Positions 12,614-23,922 of a stretch of 64,000 nucleotides of DNA are shown here, piece by piece. The stretch is from Erythroxylum novogranatense (taxonomy: Eukaryota > Streptophyta > Magnoliopsida > Malpighiales > Erythroxylaceae). The notes beneath the pieces were generated by a model. It ran no database searches and was not told the origin of the DNA. It worked only from the letters and a program-made list of their open reading frames with translations. Numbering within the stretch: position 1 is the first letter of the stretch; each line of letters begins with the position of its first letter. The position numbers and the translations under genes were made by a program. The DNA lies in contig CM057231.1 of the NCBI GenBank assembly GCA_029891385.1, positions 65,641,103 through 65,705,102 of the forward strand, in the 5' to 3' direction.

Positions 12614-14716
12614 TGTTGGATCGGAAAAAGAAAACATGCTTTGTTTGGAAAAACGGTAGATTTCAAAACTTTTAAGAAATCATTACTTGCAGCGGAAGCA
12701 ACAAATCCAAATCAACATGCCAATCCATACATGATATGGTATAAGGATAATAAAATATAAACAAGATCAGGAGTACTACCGACTCCTTCGCTACAACTTT
12801 AAATCCTTGCTGCGCTATCCTCTCCTTCTTCGTGTATCCAAATCCTTTTCCTTTGACTCTTTTCCTTTAGCAATCTACTTTCTCCTTGTTGTAGTATCGT
12901 CAACCAATTAGATTTACCACCTGTTCTTCAAGGAAAATTAGGTTAACAAAATCCTTTGGTGGGAAAGGAGAAGAAATGTTTGGAGGAGATTTTCTTAGAA
13001 GAAGAAGAAGCAAAATTGAAAACTCTTTCAATTGGTATTTTTGATTCTCTCTTTCATGAAAGGAGAGAAGGTGTAATGAACATGCCAGAATTCTTTCTTG
13101 CCTACCAATTTCGTATATGCATGGATGGAAGGAGAGAGAGACATCGAATGCATCACTTCTTTCATTAATCACTCATAAAATAGCCAATAAATGAGATTAT
13201 CTTCATTTATCTTTATGATGGCTATTTGAAAAGACCATAACCCAAAATTCAATACCCAATTTCGATTTTGCCAAGAAGAAAGAAGGAAGATGGTCCATAT
13301 AATATACATCTTTCATCTTTAATCTAATAAATGCAAATAGGTTACAAGCCAACATTAAAAGACAACCATTAAACCATTTAATGGTAAGTTCATAACTCCA
13401 TTTAATGATGATTAACCATAATAAAGACCATATTTATTTAGCATTTTAATGTCAAATGTGTGGTTAAACATTTAACCTAGGAATAACCAAAATTGCTATC
13501 TTCTTCTTTAAAAAAATTGTTTGAATAGAATTAATCTAATTAATTACATTAAACCAAAAACCAAAAACAAAGCCCATTACTAAATGTACATTTGGGCTTC
13601 TTTAATTAGACCAAGCCCAAGATTCAATTATGGGCTTCTAATTAACCTCCATTTATATTTCTTACTTAGCCTGATAACCTTCCTTAAAGCCAAGTGGGGA
13701 ATCTTATTGAACTATAATAATTCAAGCTCCAATAAGCCAAGAATTAATTCAATCTCATTGGAATTAATTCTAGCTTATTAACTAAATGTCATTCCACTAA
13801 AGACAATTTGTTGAACTCTTGAATTATTAAATATTATGAGAATATGTCAAATTGCAAACCCTATTTAGAACCTTATTATAGCCATCCGCACAACAAAGGG
13901 TAAAATTACCATTTTGCCCTTATGTTGGTTTTTCCTTCTATATCTCTCATTTTACTTTATATAGTGATTAACACATAAGATCTCATCTTAGTGTTAAGAC
14001 TTGATGGATAACTAGTCCATCAAACTACTGGCGCGATTTAATCACCAAATCTACGTAAAACATCTAGAAGAGATGATAACACTATAAACTCTTTATTTGA
14101 GTGAATGTTCCCTGATACATGTTTCAATTAATAACTCCAACATGCAGACACTGGATTAATACTCTATAAAAATCCATTCCGATCATATCAAGAATTATAA
14201 TGAAACATATATGAGTTCACCACTCATCAAGATTATGGTTCATAATAAGCGAATGCTCAAGTTGTATGTTCTAAGATTAAAGTAACGACCTACTTTATTC
14301 TTGAAAACATACTTAATTCCAGATTCATTTAATAGTGTCATTATCGATTGTCAACTACTATCATGATATGAAACTCATCATTCCCTTGAAGTAAACTCCT
14401 TTACTTATATGGAGATAAATCGCAACACTATAGTCTAAACCATAATCAAGTGACCAACTTGATTATTCAACTGTGAATCAATTAATTCAGATTATAATAA
14501 TATACGTGTTTCCCATACATCTCTATGTATATGTATATTACTTACAAAAGAATCTTGGTACCTTATGACCAGATATATAATGCTCATACAGGTAAAACTA
14601 AACCATTTTGTTTTATTAATAATAAATATTTTCATTACAAAACTGTAACTGAAGAAGATAAAGTTACATGTAAATACACTTGCTTTCTAGGGCACTATAT
14701 TTACATAACTCCAACA
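12614..14716 (-). repeat. 3' LTR of copia A
   Basis: Begins TGTTGGATCGG and ends ACTCCAACA on the plus strand, 2,103 bases, and matches 20196-22301 throughout. It is the 3' LTR because the polypurine tract and the end of pol lie on its right side, on the minus strand. The purine-rich block near 12960-13150 and the mirror frames around it are part of the LTR and do not encode host proteins. Confidence 0.95.
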
Positions 14717-14730
14717 ATCTCCCACTTGCC
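14717..14730 (-). other. Polypurine tract of copia A
   Basis: Minus-strand GGCAAGTGGGAGAT directly before the LTR start TGTTGGAG, and directly after the natural stop codon of pol (14731-14733). This is the standard copia 3' end and the primer for plus-strand synthesis. Confidence 0.9.
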
Positions 14731-15567
14731 CTAAAGCAAGTTTAACATATCCCTCATTCCCATCCCTTCTAGGTGACCCTCAAAACTTTTTTGAGTCAAT
14801 TTCTTTGTGAACGGATCAACAAGGTTTTGCTCGGTGGGAATCTTTATCACATCCACTTCTCCACGTTGTATTATCTCCCTTATAAGATGATACTTTCACT
14901 CATTGTGTTTGGCAGCTTTGTGGTTCCGAGGTTCTTTAGAATTAGCCACTGCCCCACTATTATCATAATAAAGTGTAATGACCTTTTCTGCCTCTAGAAC
15001 TACCTCCAAATCATTTAGGAACTTCCGGAGCCAGACTGCTTCCTTTGTTGCTTCACAAGCAGCAACATACTCAGCCTCCATAGTCGAATCAACAATACAA
15101 GATTGCTTGACACTCCTCCAAGCTATGGCTCCACCTCCTAAAGTAAATATAGAACCAGAAGTTGATTTCCTTGAATCAACATCTGATTGGAAATCAGAAA
15201 CTTTATATCCTGTCGGAATAAGATTACTTCCAGAGTAAACAAGCATTAAGTTCTTCGTCATACGAAGATACTTAAGTATACACTTAACCGCAGTCCAATG
15301 TTCCATTCCTGGATTGGACTAAAATCTGCTTACTAGTCCCACTGCGTAACAGATATCCGGTCTAGTGCACAACATTGCATATATCAAACTACCAACTGTC
15401 GAAGCATATGGAATGTTACGCATGCGTTCAACCTCCTCTTGGGTTTTAGGTGCTTGTTCCTTTGAAAGTTTGATTCCATGTCTAGTAGGAGTAAAAACCC
15501 TCTTGGAATCTTGCATGGCGAACTTATTGAGCATATTCTCAATGTTGGTTAGTTGAGACAAAGCTAT
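14731..15567 (-). pseudogene. pol: RT thumb and RNase H of copia A
   Basis: Open stretches 15319-15561 and 14896-15306 carry PYASTVGSLIYAMLCTRPDI, the SDVDSRKSTSGSIFTLGG strand of RNase H, EAEYVAACEATKEAVWL with an acidic active-site residue, and YYDNSGAVANSKEPRNH. The last part (KYHLIREI to DPFTKK) continues to the stop at 14731-14733. Three in-frame stops interrupt it. This RNase H would remove template RNA. Confidence 0.88.
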
Positions 15568-16368
15568 CTACTTGTTCTTTCAATCCCTTATAAGTTTGAT
15601 CCCTAGAACATAGGTAGCCTCTCCCAAATCCTTCATTGAAAACTGTTCATTCAGCCATCTCTTAATCGCAGATAACATTCTCACATCATTCCCAATGAGC
15701 AAAATGTCATCAACATACAGGATTAGGAAAATAACCTTACCTTCTTGTATTCTTTAATAAACACAAGGCTCATCTAGGTTTTGTATGAACCCATAGGTTT
15801 TGATAGCCTTATCAAACCTAATGTTCCAAGACCTAAATGCTTGCTTAAGTCCATAAATGGACCTTTGCAACTTGCAAACTTTATGCTTATTACCTGGTTC
15901 AATGAATCCTTCTGGTTGGGCCATATAAATGGTCTCCTCAAGATCCCCATTAAGAAATGCGGTCTTGACATCCATTTGCCATATTTCATAATTGAAATAG
16001 GCTGTTATGGCCAAAAGAATCCTGATGGACTTAAGCATGGCAACCGGAGAAAAAGTCTCCTCATAGTCTATACCCTCCTTTTGAGTATAGTCTTTAGCAA
16101 CCAATCTAACTTTAAAGGTCTCTACCTTTTTATCCGTTCCCCTTTTCCTTTTGTAGATCCATTTACACCCTATGGCTTTTAGACCTGGTGGTAGATCTAC
16201 AAGGACCCAGACTTCATTAGTATACATAGAATCTATTTTCGATTCCATCGCCTTGAGCCATTTTCCTGCATCAACATCATTAATAGCCTGTGTATACGTA
16301 ATGGGATCTATTTCTTCTTGGTCCAAGATGGCAATTAAGCCTTCTCCTAAACCCAGATACCTATCTGG
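15568..16368 (-). pseudogene. pol: Reverse transcriptase of copia A
   Basis: The open stretch 15754-16326 has copia RT blocks: KWIYKRKRGTD, ARLVAKDYTQKEGIDYEETF, SIRILLAITAYF, WQMDVKTAFLNGDLEE with a catalytic aspartate, and SIYGLKQAFRSWN. A TAA after EPCVY separates it from the YVDD active site, which is intact at 15706-15717 and followed by LGEATYVLGIKLIRD. All pieces are in frame. Confidence 0.88.
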
Positions 16369-17025
16369 CTATCTCACAACCCTCCCACTACGTCTAGGCG
16401 CACCTTGATGTTCAGGTTGCACTTTTGTTTCAACTCTTGAATCCATTTCGACATCTTTTTCTGTCACATCCAAAACAACTCTTGGTTTGGATGAAATAGC
16501 TAACTCCTTTAGTACTAATTCACTTCTTCCTTTGTGATTTTTCACAAACTCTTCCTCTAAGAAGGTTGCATTTGTCGACATAAATACCTTCTTATCATGA
16601 GGACTGTAAAAATAGTACCCTTGAGTTCCCGTATGATATCCTACAAACAAACATACTTCTGACCTTGATTCCATCTTTGTGGATTTAGGTTTTAGAACAT
16701 AGGATGGGTAGCCCCAAGTTCTCAAATGCCTTAATGAAGGCACTCGGCAAGTCCACAACTCCCTAAGAGTTTTAGGCACCGATTTGGACGGAGCAAAGTT
16801 AAGAAGATATGTTGCCGTTTGTATGGCATAACCCCAGAACGATTCTAGAAGGCTAGCGTAGGACATCATTGATCTTACCATTTCCAATAGAGTTCTATTT
16901 CTCCTCTCTGCTACACCATTCTGTTAAGGTGTACGAGGAGTTGACAAATTGGAAACAATTTCATTGTCAATTAAATATTGCTAGAACTCTCCAGATACAT
17001 ACTCACCACATCGATCTGATCGAAG
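16369..17025 (-). pseudogene. pol: Integrase core end and C-terminus of copia A
   Basis: Same frame as the upstream part. It holds SDRCGEY (second catalytic aspartate) and, after a TAA at 16924-16926, NGVAERRNRTLLEMVRSMM with the catalytic glutamate. The open part 16369-16887 runs through the copia integrase C-terminal region (FVGYHTGTQGYYFYSP) to RRSGRVVR, which precedes RT in this superfamily. The D, D, E triad is complete at the sequence level, but two stops divide it. Confidence 0.88.
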
Positions 17026-18690
17026 CTATTTTAATGGCTTGCCAAGTTGCTTCTCAGCTTCAGCTTTAAATTCTTTAAACTTTTCAAAAGATTCACTCTT
17101 TTTATGCATCAAATACAAATAGCCATGTCTTGAGTAATCATCTATAAAAATTATGAAATATTCATAACCTCCTCTAGCTTGTACATTCATGGGCCCACAC
17201 ACATCAGTATGTACCAGGTCCATTGTGTATTTAGATCTGTTTCCTTTAGAAGGAAATGAGGCTTTGGTCATTTTTCCTTCAATACAAGATTCACAGGTGG
17301 GTAATGGATCACTATCCAAGCCCACAAGGATCCCATCCTTTACCAGCCTGTCAAGTCTTTTCTGATTGATATGACCCATTCTTAAGTGCCACAGATACTT
17401 TGAATTAATGCTAGAGATTTTGGATTGTCTTGGTTTTATCAATTCTGTGGTGTTTAGTGAGCCTTTCATAGGTTCTATAAAAAACAATCCCTGTTTAGTT
17501 ATCGTATCACAAATAAAATCCTTATTCTCATATATTGAAACAGCCTTTCCAAAATATAAGGAATAACCATATTTTATTAGACAAAAAACAGAAATCATGT
17601 TCCTTACAATCATTGACATGTAATAAACATCCTCCAAATATAACCTATGACCACTAGGAAAGTCCAAGATAACTACTCCTACTGATTCTGCTGAAACATA
17701 GGAACCATCTGCTATCTTGACTTGAAACTGGCCTTTAGGTCGTCTTCTCCTTTGCTGAGACCCCTGCAAAGAATTACAAACATGGTTAGTGGCTCCTGAA
17801 TCTAATATCCAAGACGTAGATAAATCTGCCACATTTCTAGTTCCTAAAAAACTTAGGAAGCCCATATCTTGTTTGCTTTTGAGGGACTCTAGGTAGACTG
17901 GATAGTTTCTTTTCCAGTGGCCCATCTCATCACAGTGGAAACACTTTCCTTTGATGTTCTCTTTGACCTTCTTTTTCATGGATTTGGCCTTGACCCCTAT
18001 TTGGGCCTTCTTTTTCATTGGACCCTTCTTCTTTTCCTTGCCCTTACCCTTGGGCTTAAAAGAAGAAGCTACATTAGCTTCTGGCCCATGAGCCTTAATA
18101 TTCAATATCTCCTCCATGCTCTGAAGGGTATTCATCAACTCACTCAAGGTGTAATCCTTGCTGTTGAGCTCATAGTCTAACTTAAACTGCTGAAAAGAAG
18201 AGTTTAAGCTATTGAAGATCATAATCATCTGCGTGTCCGCATCCATATCCGCCCCAAGCATATCAGCCTCAGTGACCGCAGAGATTACCTTCATCATGTA
18301 ATCCTGCACCGGTTCACCAGGTTTTTGTCTGAGATTATGAAAGGTTTGGATAGCTTTCACTCTTGCAGACCTAGTCCTCACACCAAACATCTCATGTAGG
18401 TGATGGACCATTGCACTAGTAGTTTTCATACAAGTAATTTGCTTTTGCAACATACCGCTGACAGAAGCCAGAATATAACACTTAGTAGTCTTGTCAACAT
18501 TCTGCCAACGCTCATGTTGTTGGACTTGCTCAGGAGTTAAATCTCCACTTGGAGGTGTAGGCTCATTTTCAGTTAACACCTATGAAATACGTTCATATTG
18601 AAGAACAATGTCAAGGTTACGTCTCCATTCATTAAAATTATCTCCGTTTTCCAATTTGTTATTAGTCAAGAGCAGGGAGAATGGATTCAT
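17026..18690 (-). pseudogene. gag-pol: Gag, protease and integrase N-terminus of copia A
   Basis: After an early TAG (18580-18582) a 517-codon stretch stays open. It has the copia Gag fold (about residues 20-160), a basic lysine-rich linker, a zinc knuckle at residues 213-226 (CFHCDEMGHWKRNY, last cysteine replaced by tyrosine), the protease active site WILDSGATNH (aspartate 260), and the integrase zinc-binding pairs H398/H403 and C429/C432. The first catalytic aspartate of integrase lies in HTDVCGP (residue 459). It ends at a TAG after QLGKPLK. The second catalytic aspartate (SDRCGEY) lies just past this stop. Confidence 0.9.
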
Positions 18691-20180
18691 TTTGTGGTTG
18701 ATTATGTCTGAAAATATAAATTATTAAAACATGAGCATACTAGTCAACAATTTATGGAACTTTGAATAAAATCATGATGCATGTATGCATGATGATAGAT
18801 TTAACAAAACTTAAAAAAATAAATCATTATACGACGGTTATTTTTCTTATCTATAATAGACTAAGTGACGGTGGGCCATCTTATCCATTAAAAGAAAAAC
18901 TGGGACCCTCCTGCTCAAAAACTACGAAGCATCTCATGCCCAATTTTTTAAGAAGTGTCTTAATTTGGTCCATACTTTTACCAACAGAGTTACGGTGGGC
19001 AGTTTATTGATAAAAAATGTTGAGTGTTTAACCATTTGATTCATTCACTAAAGATACCTACAAACCATGCCTCGGTGGGAGGTCACATTTGTTATCGTTA
19101 AGTGGACTTATCCTTAAGGAGACCCAAACCATACAAGATTTAGGATCCATGCCCTCCGATGGGGAGTAACACTTCACCACATGCAAACAGGCCATCATTT
19201 CGAGACCGTGGACTCTCACAGGAGCATCCTCTCCCACTCAATCTTTTTGGGCTTTAAGTTTTAAATACCATCTTGTCTAGATGCAATTTATTATCCATCC
19301 TATATTGTTTCATTATATATCTCATACATAATGAATGCATGGCAAAGCCTAGGGTTGGCAATTTTCTAAATGACATGCAATCACATAATATCACATATTA
19401 TAAGCATTCATTTCTCCATTCATCACATGAACTAATAAAGCCACTTTTGATTGTCCATCCTAGAAAAATTAAATAATTACAAGCCTTTTAGGCCCAAAGT
19501 ATTCTTCTTGGACTTGGATCTTCTTCTTCGAACTCTTCACAAACATGATCCGGCCCATTCGGTAAACAAAATGTAATGGCGTATATGAAAATCGAATTTT
19601 CTCACTTTGAAAAAAAAAATTCCAGCACCAGATTTTTAGAAAACCAAATCTTTGTTTTGACAAAAAATACCAGCACTAGTTTTCATTAAAATCGAAGCTC
19701 ATTTCATGAAAATAAAAAAAAGAACTTAGTATTTTAGTAAAACCGTAATTTGATTCTTTGAAACAAAAATCCCGCACTTGTTTTTACAATAAAAACCGAA
19801 AAGTGATCCATTGAAACAAAATTTCAGCAACTATGTTTTCACAAAACTTATGCCAATACACAAAAGGATACACCGAAAATTTTACCTTTCCATTTCTTCA
19901 ATCCATGGCTGCTCCATCTTCATCATTACATCAATTTGTACATTACAAAATCAAAGAAAATAGAAAAAAGAAACCAAGGAGGAAACATGGTGATGATAGA
20001 CCACCCTCCTTGTTACAACCAATGAAGAAATCTTACAAGGTAAATTTAACTTCTGTGGACAACCAAAAGAGCAAACATACACCATGTACATTTCTATCAC
20101 ATAAAAATATGCAGCATACACAAAAAGATTGCTAACCCATGCATCCAATATATAGGAACCGAAATCATGCATTAGAAACT
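18691..20180 (-). other. 5' leader of copia A
   Basis: Noncoding 1.5 kb between PBS and Gag start. On the plus strand it contains four similar G-rich phrases of the CGGTGGG type (18869-18875, 18993-18999, 19073-19079 and a CGATGGG variant at 19157-19163), each in a conserved context. The same phrases in the same order occur in the leader of copia B at about 29709-30000. No open frame in it is credible. It may hold packaging or dimerisation signals, but that is inference. Confidence 0.7.
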
Positions 20181-20193
20181 GGCTCTGATACCA
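20181..20193 (-). other. Primer-binding site of copia A (tRNA-Met)
   Basis: Minus-strand TGGTATCAGAGCC, two bases from the LTR end, matches the 3' end complement of initiator tRNA-Met used by most plant copia elements. Confidence 0.92.
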
Positions 20194-20195
20194 AT

Positions 20196-22301
20196 TGTTG
20201 GATCGGAAAAAGAAAACATGCTTTGTTTGGAAAAATGGTAGATTTCAAAACTTTTAAGAAATCATTACTTGCAGCGGAAGCAACAAATCCAAATCAACAT
20301 GCTAATCTATACATGATATGGTATAAGGATAATAAAATATAAACAAGATCAGGAGTATTACCGACTCCTTTGCTACAACTTTAAATCCTCGCTGCGCTAT
20401 CCTCTCCTTCTTTGTGTATCCAAATCCTTTGCCTTTGACTCTTTTCCTTTAGCAATCTACTTTCTACTTGTTGTAGTATCCTCAACCAATTAGGTTTACC
20501 ACCTGTTCATCAAGGACAATTATGTTAACAAAATTCTTTGGTGGGAAAGGAGAAGAAATGTTTGGAGGAGATTTTCTTAGAAGAAGAAGAAACAAAATTG
20601 AAAACTCTTTCAATTGGTATTTTCAATTCTCTCTTTCATGAAAGGAGAGAAGGTGTAGAGAACATGCCAGAACTCTTTCTTGCCTACCAATTTCTTATAT
20701 GCATGGATGGAAGGAGAGAGAGAGGCATCAAATGCATCACTTCTTTCATTAATCACTTATAAAATAGCGAATAAATGAGATTATCTTCATTTATCTTTAT
20801 GATGGCTATTTGAAAAGACCATAACCTAAAATTCAATACCCAATTTCGGTTTTTCCAAGAAGAAGGAAGGAAGATGGTCCATCTAATGTACATCTTTCAT
20901 CTTTAATCTAATGAATGCAAATAGGTTACAAGCTAACATTAAAAGACAACCATTAAACTATTTAATGGTAAGTTCATAACTCCATTTAATGATGATTAAC
21001 CATAATAAAGACCATCTTTATTTAGCATTTTAATGTCAAATGTGTGGTTACAAATTTAACCTAGGAATAACCGAAATTGCTATCTTCTTCTTAAAAAAAA
21101 TTGTTTTAATATAATTAATCTAATTAATTACATTAAACCAAAAACAAAAAACCAAGCCCATTACTAAATGTACATTTGGGTTTCTTTAATTAGACCAAGC
21201 CCAAGATTCAATTATGGGCTTCTAATTAACCTTCATTTACATTTCTTACTTAGCTTGATAACCTTCCTTAAAGCTGAGTGGGGAATCTTATTGGACTTTA
21301 ATAATTCAAGCTCCAATAAGCCCAGAATTAATTCAATCTCATTGGAATTAATTCTAGCTTATTAACTAAATGTCATTCCACTAAAGACAATTAGTTAAAC
21401 TCTTGAATTATTAAATATTATGATAATATGTCCAATTGCAAATCCTATTTAGAACCTTATTATAGCCATCTGCATAACAAAGGGTAAAATTACCGTTTTG
21501 CCCTTATGATGGTTTTTCCTTCTAGATCTCTCATTTTACTTTATATGGTGATTAACACATAAGATCTCATCTCAGTGTTAAGACTTGATGGGTAGCTAGT
21601 CCATCAAACTCCTAGCGCCAGTTTAATCACCAAATCTCCTTAAAATATCTAGAAGAGATAATAACACTATAAACTCTTTATTTGAGTGAATGTTCCCTAA
21701 TGCATGTTTCAATTAATAACTCCAACATGCAGATACTGGATTAATACTCTGTAAAAATCCATTCCGATCATATCAAGAATTATAATGAAACATATATGAG
21801 TTCACCACTCATCAAGATTATGGTTCATAATAAGCGAATGCTTAAGTTGTATGTTTTAAGATTAAAGTAACGACCCACTTTATTCTTGAAAACATACTTG
21901 ATTCCAGATTAATTTAATAGTGCCATTATCGATAGTCAACTACTATCATGATATGAAACTCATCATTCCCCTGAAGTAAACTCTTTTACTTATATGGAGA
22001 TAAATCGCAACACTACAGTCTAAACCATAATCAAGCGACCAACTTGATTATTCAACTGTGAATTAATTAATTCAGATTCTAATAATATACATGTTTTCCA
22101 TACATCTCTATGTATGCATATATTACTTACAAAAGAATCTTGGTACCTTATGAACAGATATATAATCCTCATACAGATAAAACCAAACTCTTTTGTTTTA
22201 TTAATAATAAATATTTTCAATACAAAACTGTAACTGAAGAAGATAAAGTTACATGTAAATACACTTGCTTTCCAGGGCACTATATTTACATAACTCCAAC
22301 A
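20196..22301 (-). repeat. 5' LTR of copia A
   Basis: 2,106 bases, TGTTGGATCGG to ACTCCAACA on the plus strand, matching the 3' LTR. It carries the promoter of the element, transcribed toward lower coordinates. No TATA position is called, since several AT-rich candidates exist. Confidence 0.95.
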
Positions 22302-22306
22302 CGCAT
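22302..22306. repeat. Target-site duplication of copia A, right
   Basis: CGCAT, identical to 12609-12613. Confidence 0.85.
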
Positions 22307-22635
22307 ATCTCCAAAAAATTGGCAAGATGGGCTATGGGATCTTTATTGGATAACCCATATAACTACACAGTACTCTCAAGAATGTTGAGGAGTGTCAACT
22401 TGATCTTGAAATTGTTAGCTTAAATTGCTAGCCTCGTAATTCCTTGAGGATTGAATCCTAGCCTCATAAAGTCCATTAGTGTCCTTTCAGCCCCTACTTG
22501 TTCTCCTTTTTCCACCATATTTTTTTGTATAATGTCTTTGCGTTTCGATCTTCTTAACTCTCATTCGTGCCTTGTGATATCTAATAACTCTTTATCATGA
22601 AATTTAGTAGTCCTCCGTATGTTCCTTGTGTTCAT
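22307..22635 (-). pseudogene. gag: Gag N-terminus of a Tat/Athila-type element, truncated
   Basis: From the ATG at 22635 a single frame of about 110 codons runs to the copia A junction with three in-frame stops (tga, taa, tag). The end reads ANNFKIKLTLL, then LYGLSNKDPIAHLANFLEIC, a signature of plant Tat/Athila Gag just before the conserved retrotransposon Gag domain. The next residues should continue the domain, but the frame stops exactly at the copia A target site and chromovirus sequence lies on the other side. Family membership is from motif recall. Confidence 0.7.
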
Positions 22636-22718
22636 GCACCTGCAAAGACACAAAGGAAAGTAACAAAAACTCTTAAATTAAAGTAACCCGAACTAAACAA
22701 GATGCTTAATGATCAATA

Positions 22719-22734
22719 CCTAACAACGGTGCTA
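22719..22734 (-). other. Decayed primer-binding site, Tat/Athila type
   Basis: On the minus strand, TAGCACCGTTGTTAGG stands where Tat/Athila elements have a TGGCGCCGTTGCCGGG-type site, just after the LTR. Several C/G to T/A changes separate it from that form. A leader of about 80 bases leads to the Gag ATG. Confidence 0.6.
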
Positions 22735-22739
22735 AAAAC

Positions 22740-23502
22740 TTGTTGAATGCAAAACACACTGCTTGTCTTATGCTCAAAATAATAAGTACACGAATCATAT
22801 TTGCAGTTAAAAATAGATATCGAACCTCCAAGGATTGTGTTTAGGCACCACTTAATTTAGGTTGTTTTTTGTTTAAGAAATTATTCCAATCAAATTTAAA
22901 AAGATAAGTAAAATAAAGACAATCTAAAAGTAAAAGGGAACAATGTAATCCAAACCAAAATCGTAAACAAAGACTAGAGAAATTCAAGATTAAACATTAA
23001 GACTGATCATTATCCCTATTTGCTCCCCTTTGATTAATTGATTCAATTTATGCTTGACCAAAGATTTCCTAAAATTCTAATTCCCCTCTCTCAAGGTGTA
23101 ACTAAATACCACTAGTTAAATAAATTAGAATTAACATTGGGATCTCTCGATATGTAAAGCCTTTCTTAGAAATTTAATTAGGTATGAAACTATCCTATAG
23201 GTATTGTATTGACTTATTGAAATATCTTCCTAATAAATCAATAACTTGTTATTTATAGGTCTATTAGTAGTCAACTTTTATTGTACAATCACTCTCGATT
23301 TATTTCAAGGTTTAATCAAATAAATAATACAAACATATATGTCATTAAATCGATAACTAAAGATTCATAAATAGTTCAAACAACAAAGCCTAAAGATTTT
23401 TTAACCAATCATAATATCCATAACATTCCTAATAATCAAATAATACAAAATAAACATACTGAAAGAGAAAGAAATTAAAATAAAGCTAGACGGGGTAGCT
23501 CT
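22740..23502 (-). repeat. 5' LTR part of a Tat/Athila-type element
   Basis: Lies upstream (minus strand) of the decayed PBS and holds the CTTGGAGGTTCGATATC phrase typical of the U5 side of these LTRs. It is cut at 23502 by copia C. No matching 3' LTR was found in the window, though 4194-6670 has Tat/Athila-like 3' motifs. Confidence 0.55.
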
Positions 23503-23922
23503 TGTTGGAGTTATGTAAATATAGTGCCCAGGAAAGCAAGTGTATTTACTTATAACCTAATTTTCTTCCAGATTACTTTTGTAATGAAAATATTTATTAT
23601 TAATAAAATAAAAGAGTTTGGTTTTATTTGTATGAGCATTATATATCTAGTCATAAAGTACCAAATTTTTTGTAAGTAATACACATATGCATAGATACGT
23701 ATGGGAAACATGTATATTATTAGAATCTAAAATAATTGATTCACAATTAAATAATTAAGTTGGTCATTTGATTATGGTTTAAAGCTGTCTTTATTGCGAT
23801 TTATCTCCAAGTAAAAGATTTAACTTTAAAGGAATGATGAGTTTCATATCATGATAGTAGTTGATTGTCAATAATACTACTATTAAATGAATCTGAAATC
23901 AAATATGTTTTCATGAATAAAA
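23503..23922 (+). repeat. Copia C 5' LTR, first part (plus strand)
   Basis: Begins TGTTGGAGTTATG, the sense start of the copia A family LTR, so it is inverted relative to A and B. After about 420 bases it is interrupted by copia B and resumes at 33079. The last five bases, TAAAA (23918-23922), are the left target duplication of B. Confidence 0.88.

Larger units (their letters stand above)
14731..18690 (-). pseudogene. gag-pol: Copia A Gag-Pol polyprotein, one frame with nine stops
   Basis: From the ATG at 18690 (protein begins MNPFSLLLTNN) to the stop at 14731-14733 there is one continuous frame of 1,319 codons with no frameshift. Domains in order are Gag, zinc knuckle, protease, integrase, RT and RNase H. 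It is interrupted by stops at 18580-18582, 17026-17028, 16924-16926, 16369-16371, 15754-15756, 15580-15582, 15568-15570, 15319-15321 and 14896-14898. Several stops replace a glutamine or arginine conserved in the family (CAG, CAA or CGA to stop), as expected from C-to-T decay of methylated DNA. The protein would normally make the virus-like particle and carry out reverse transcription and integration. This copy is not translatable as a whole. Confidence 0.9.
12614..22301 (-). mobile_element. Copia A: complete Ty1/copia element, minus strand
   Basis: Structurally complete, 9,688 bases. It has LTRs of about 2.1 kb with ends TGTTGGA/TCCAACA, a polypurine tract beside the 3' LTR, a tRNA-Met primer-binding site beside the 5' LTR, a leader of about 1.5 kb, one Gag-Pol frame, and the 5-bp duplication CGCAT on both sides. 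Domain order (integrase before RT) proves copia. By eye the first 350 bases of the two LTRs differ at 14 positions, about 4%, so the insertion is not very recent. Copies B, C and D belong to the same family. The lineage (Bianca-, Angela- or Tork-like) is not resolved. Confidence 0.95.

Noticed and set aside
15781..16182. 133-codon plus-strand frame opposite the copia A RT
   Set aside because: It is the antisense shadow of the RT coding region.
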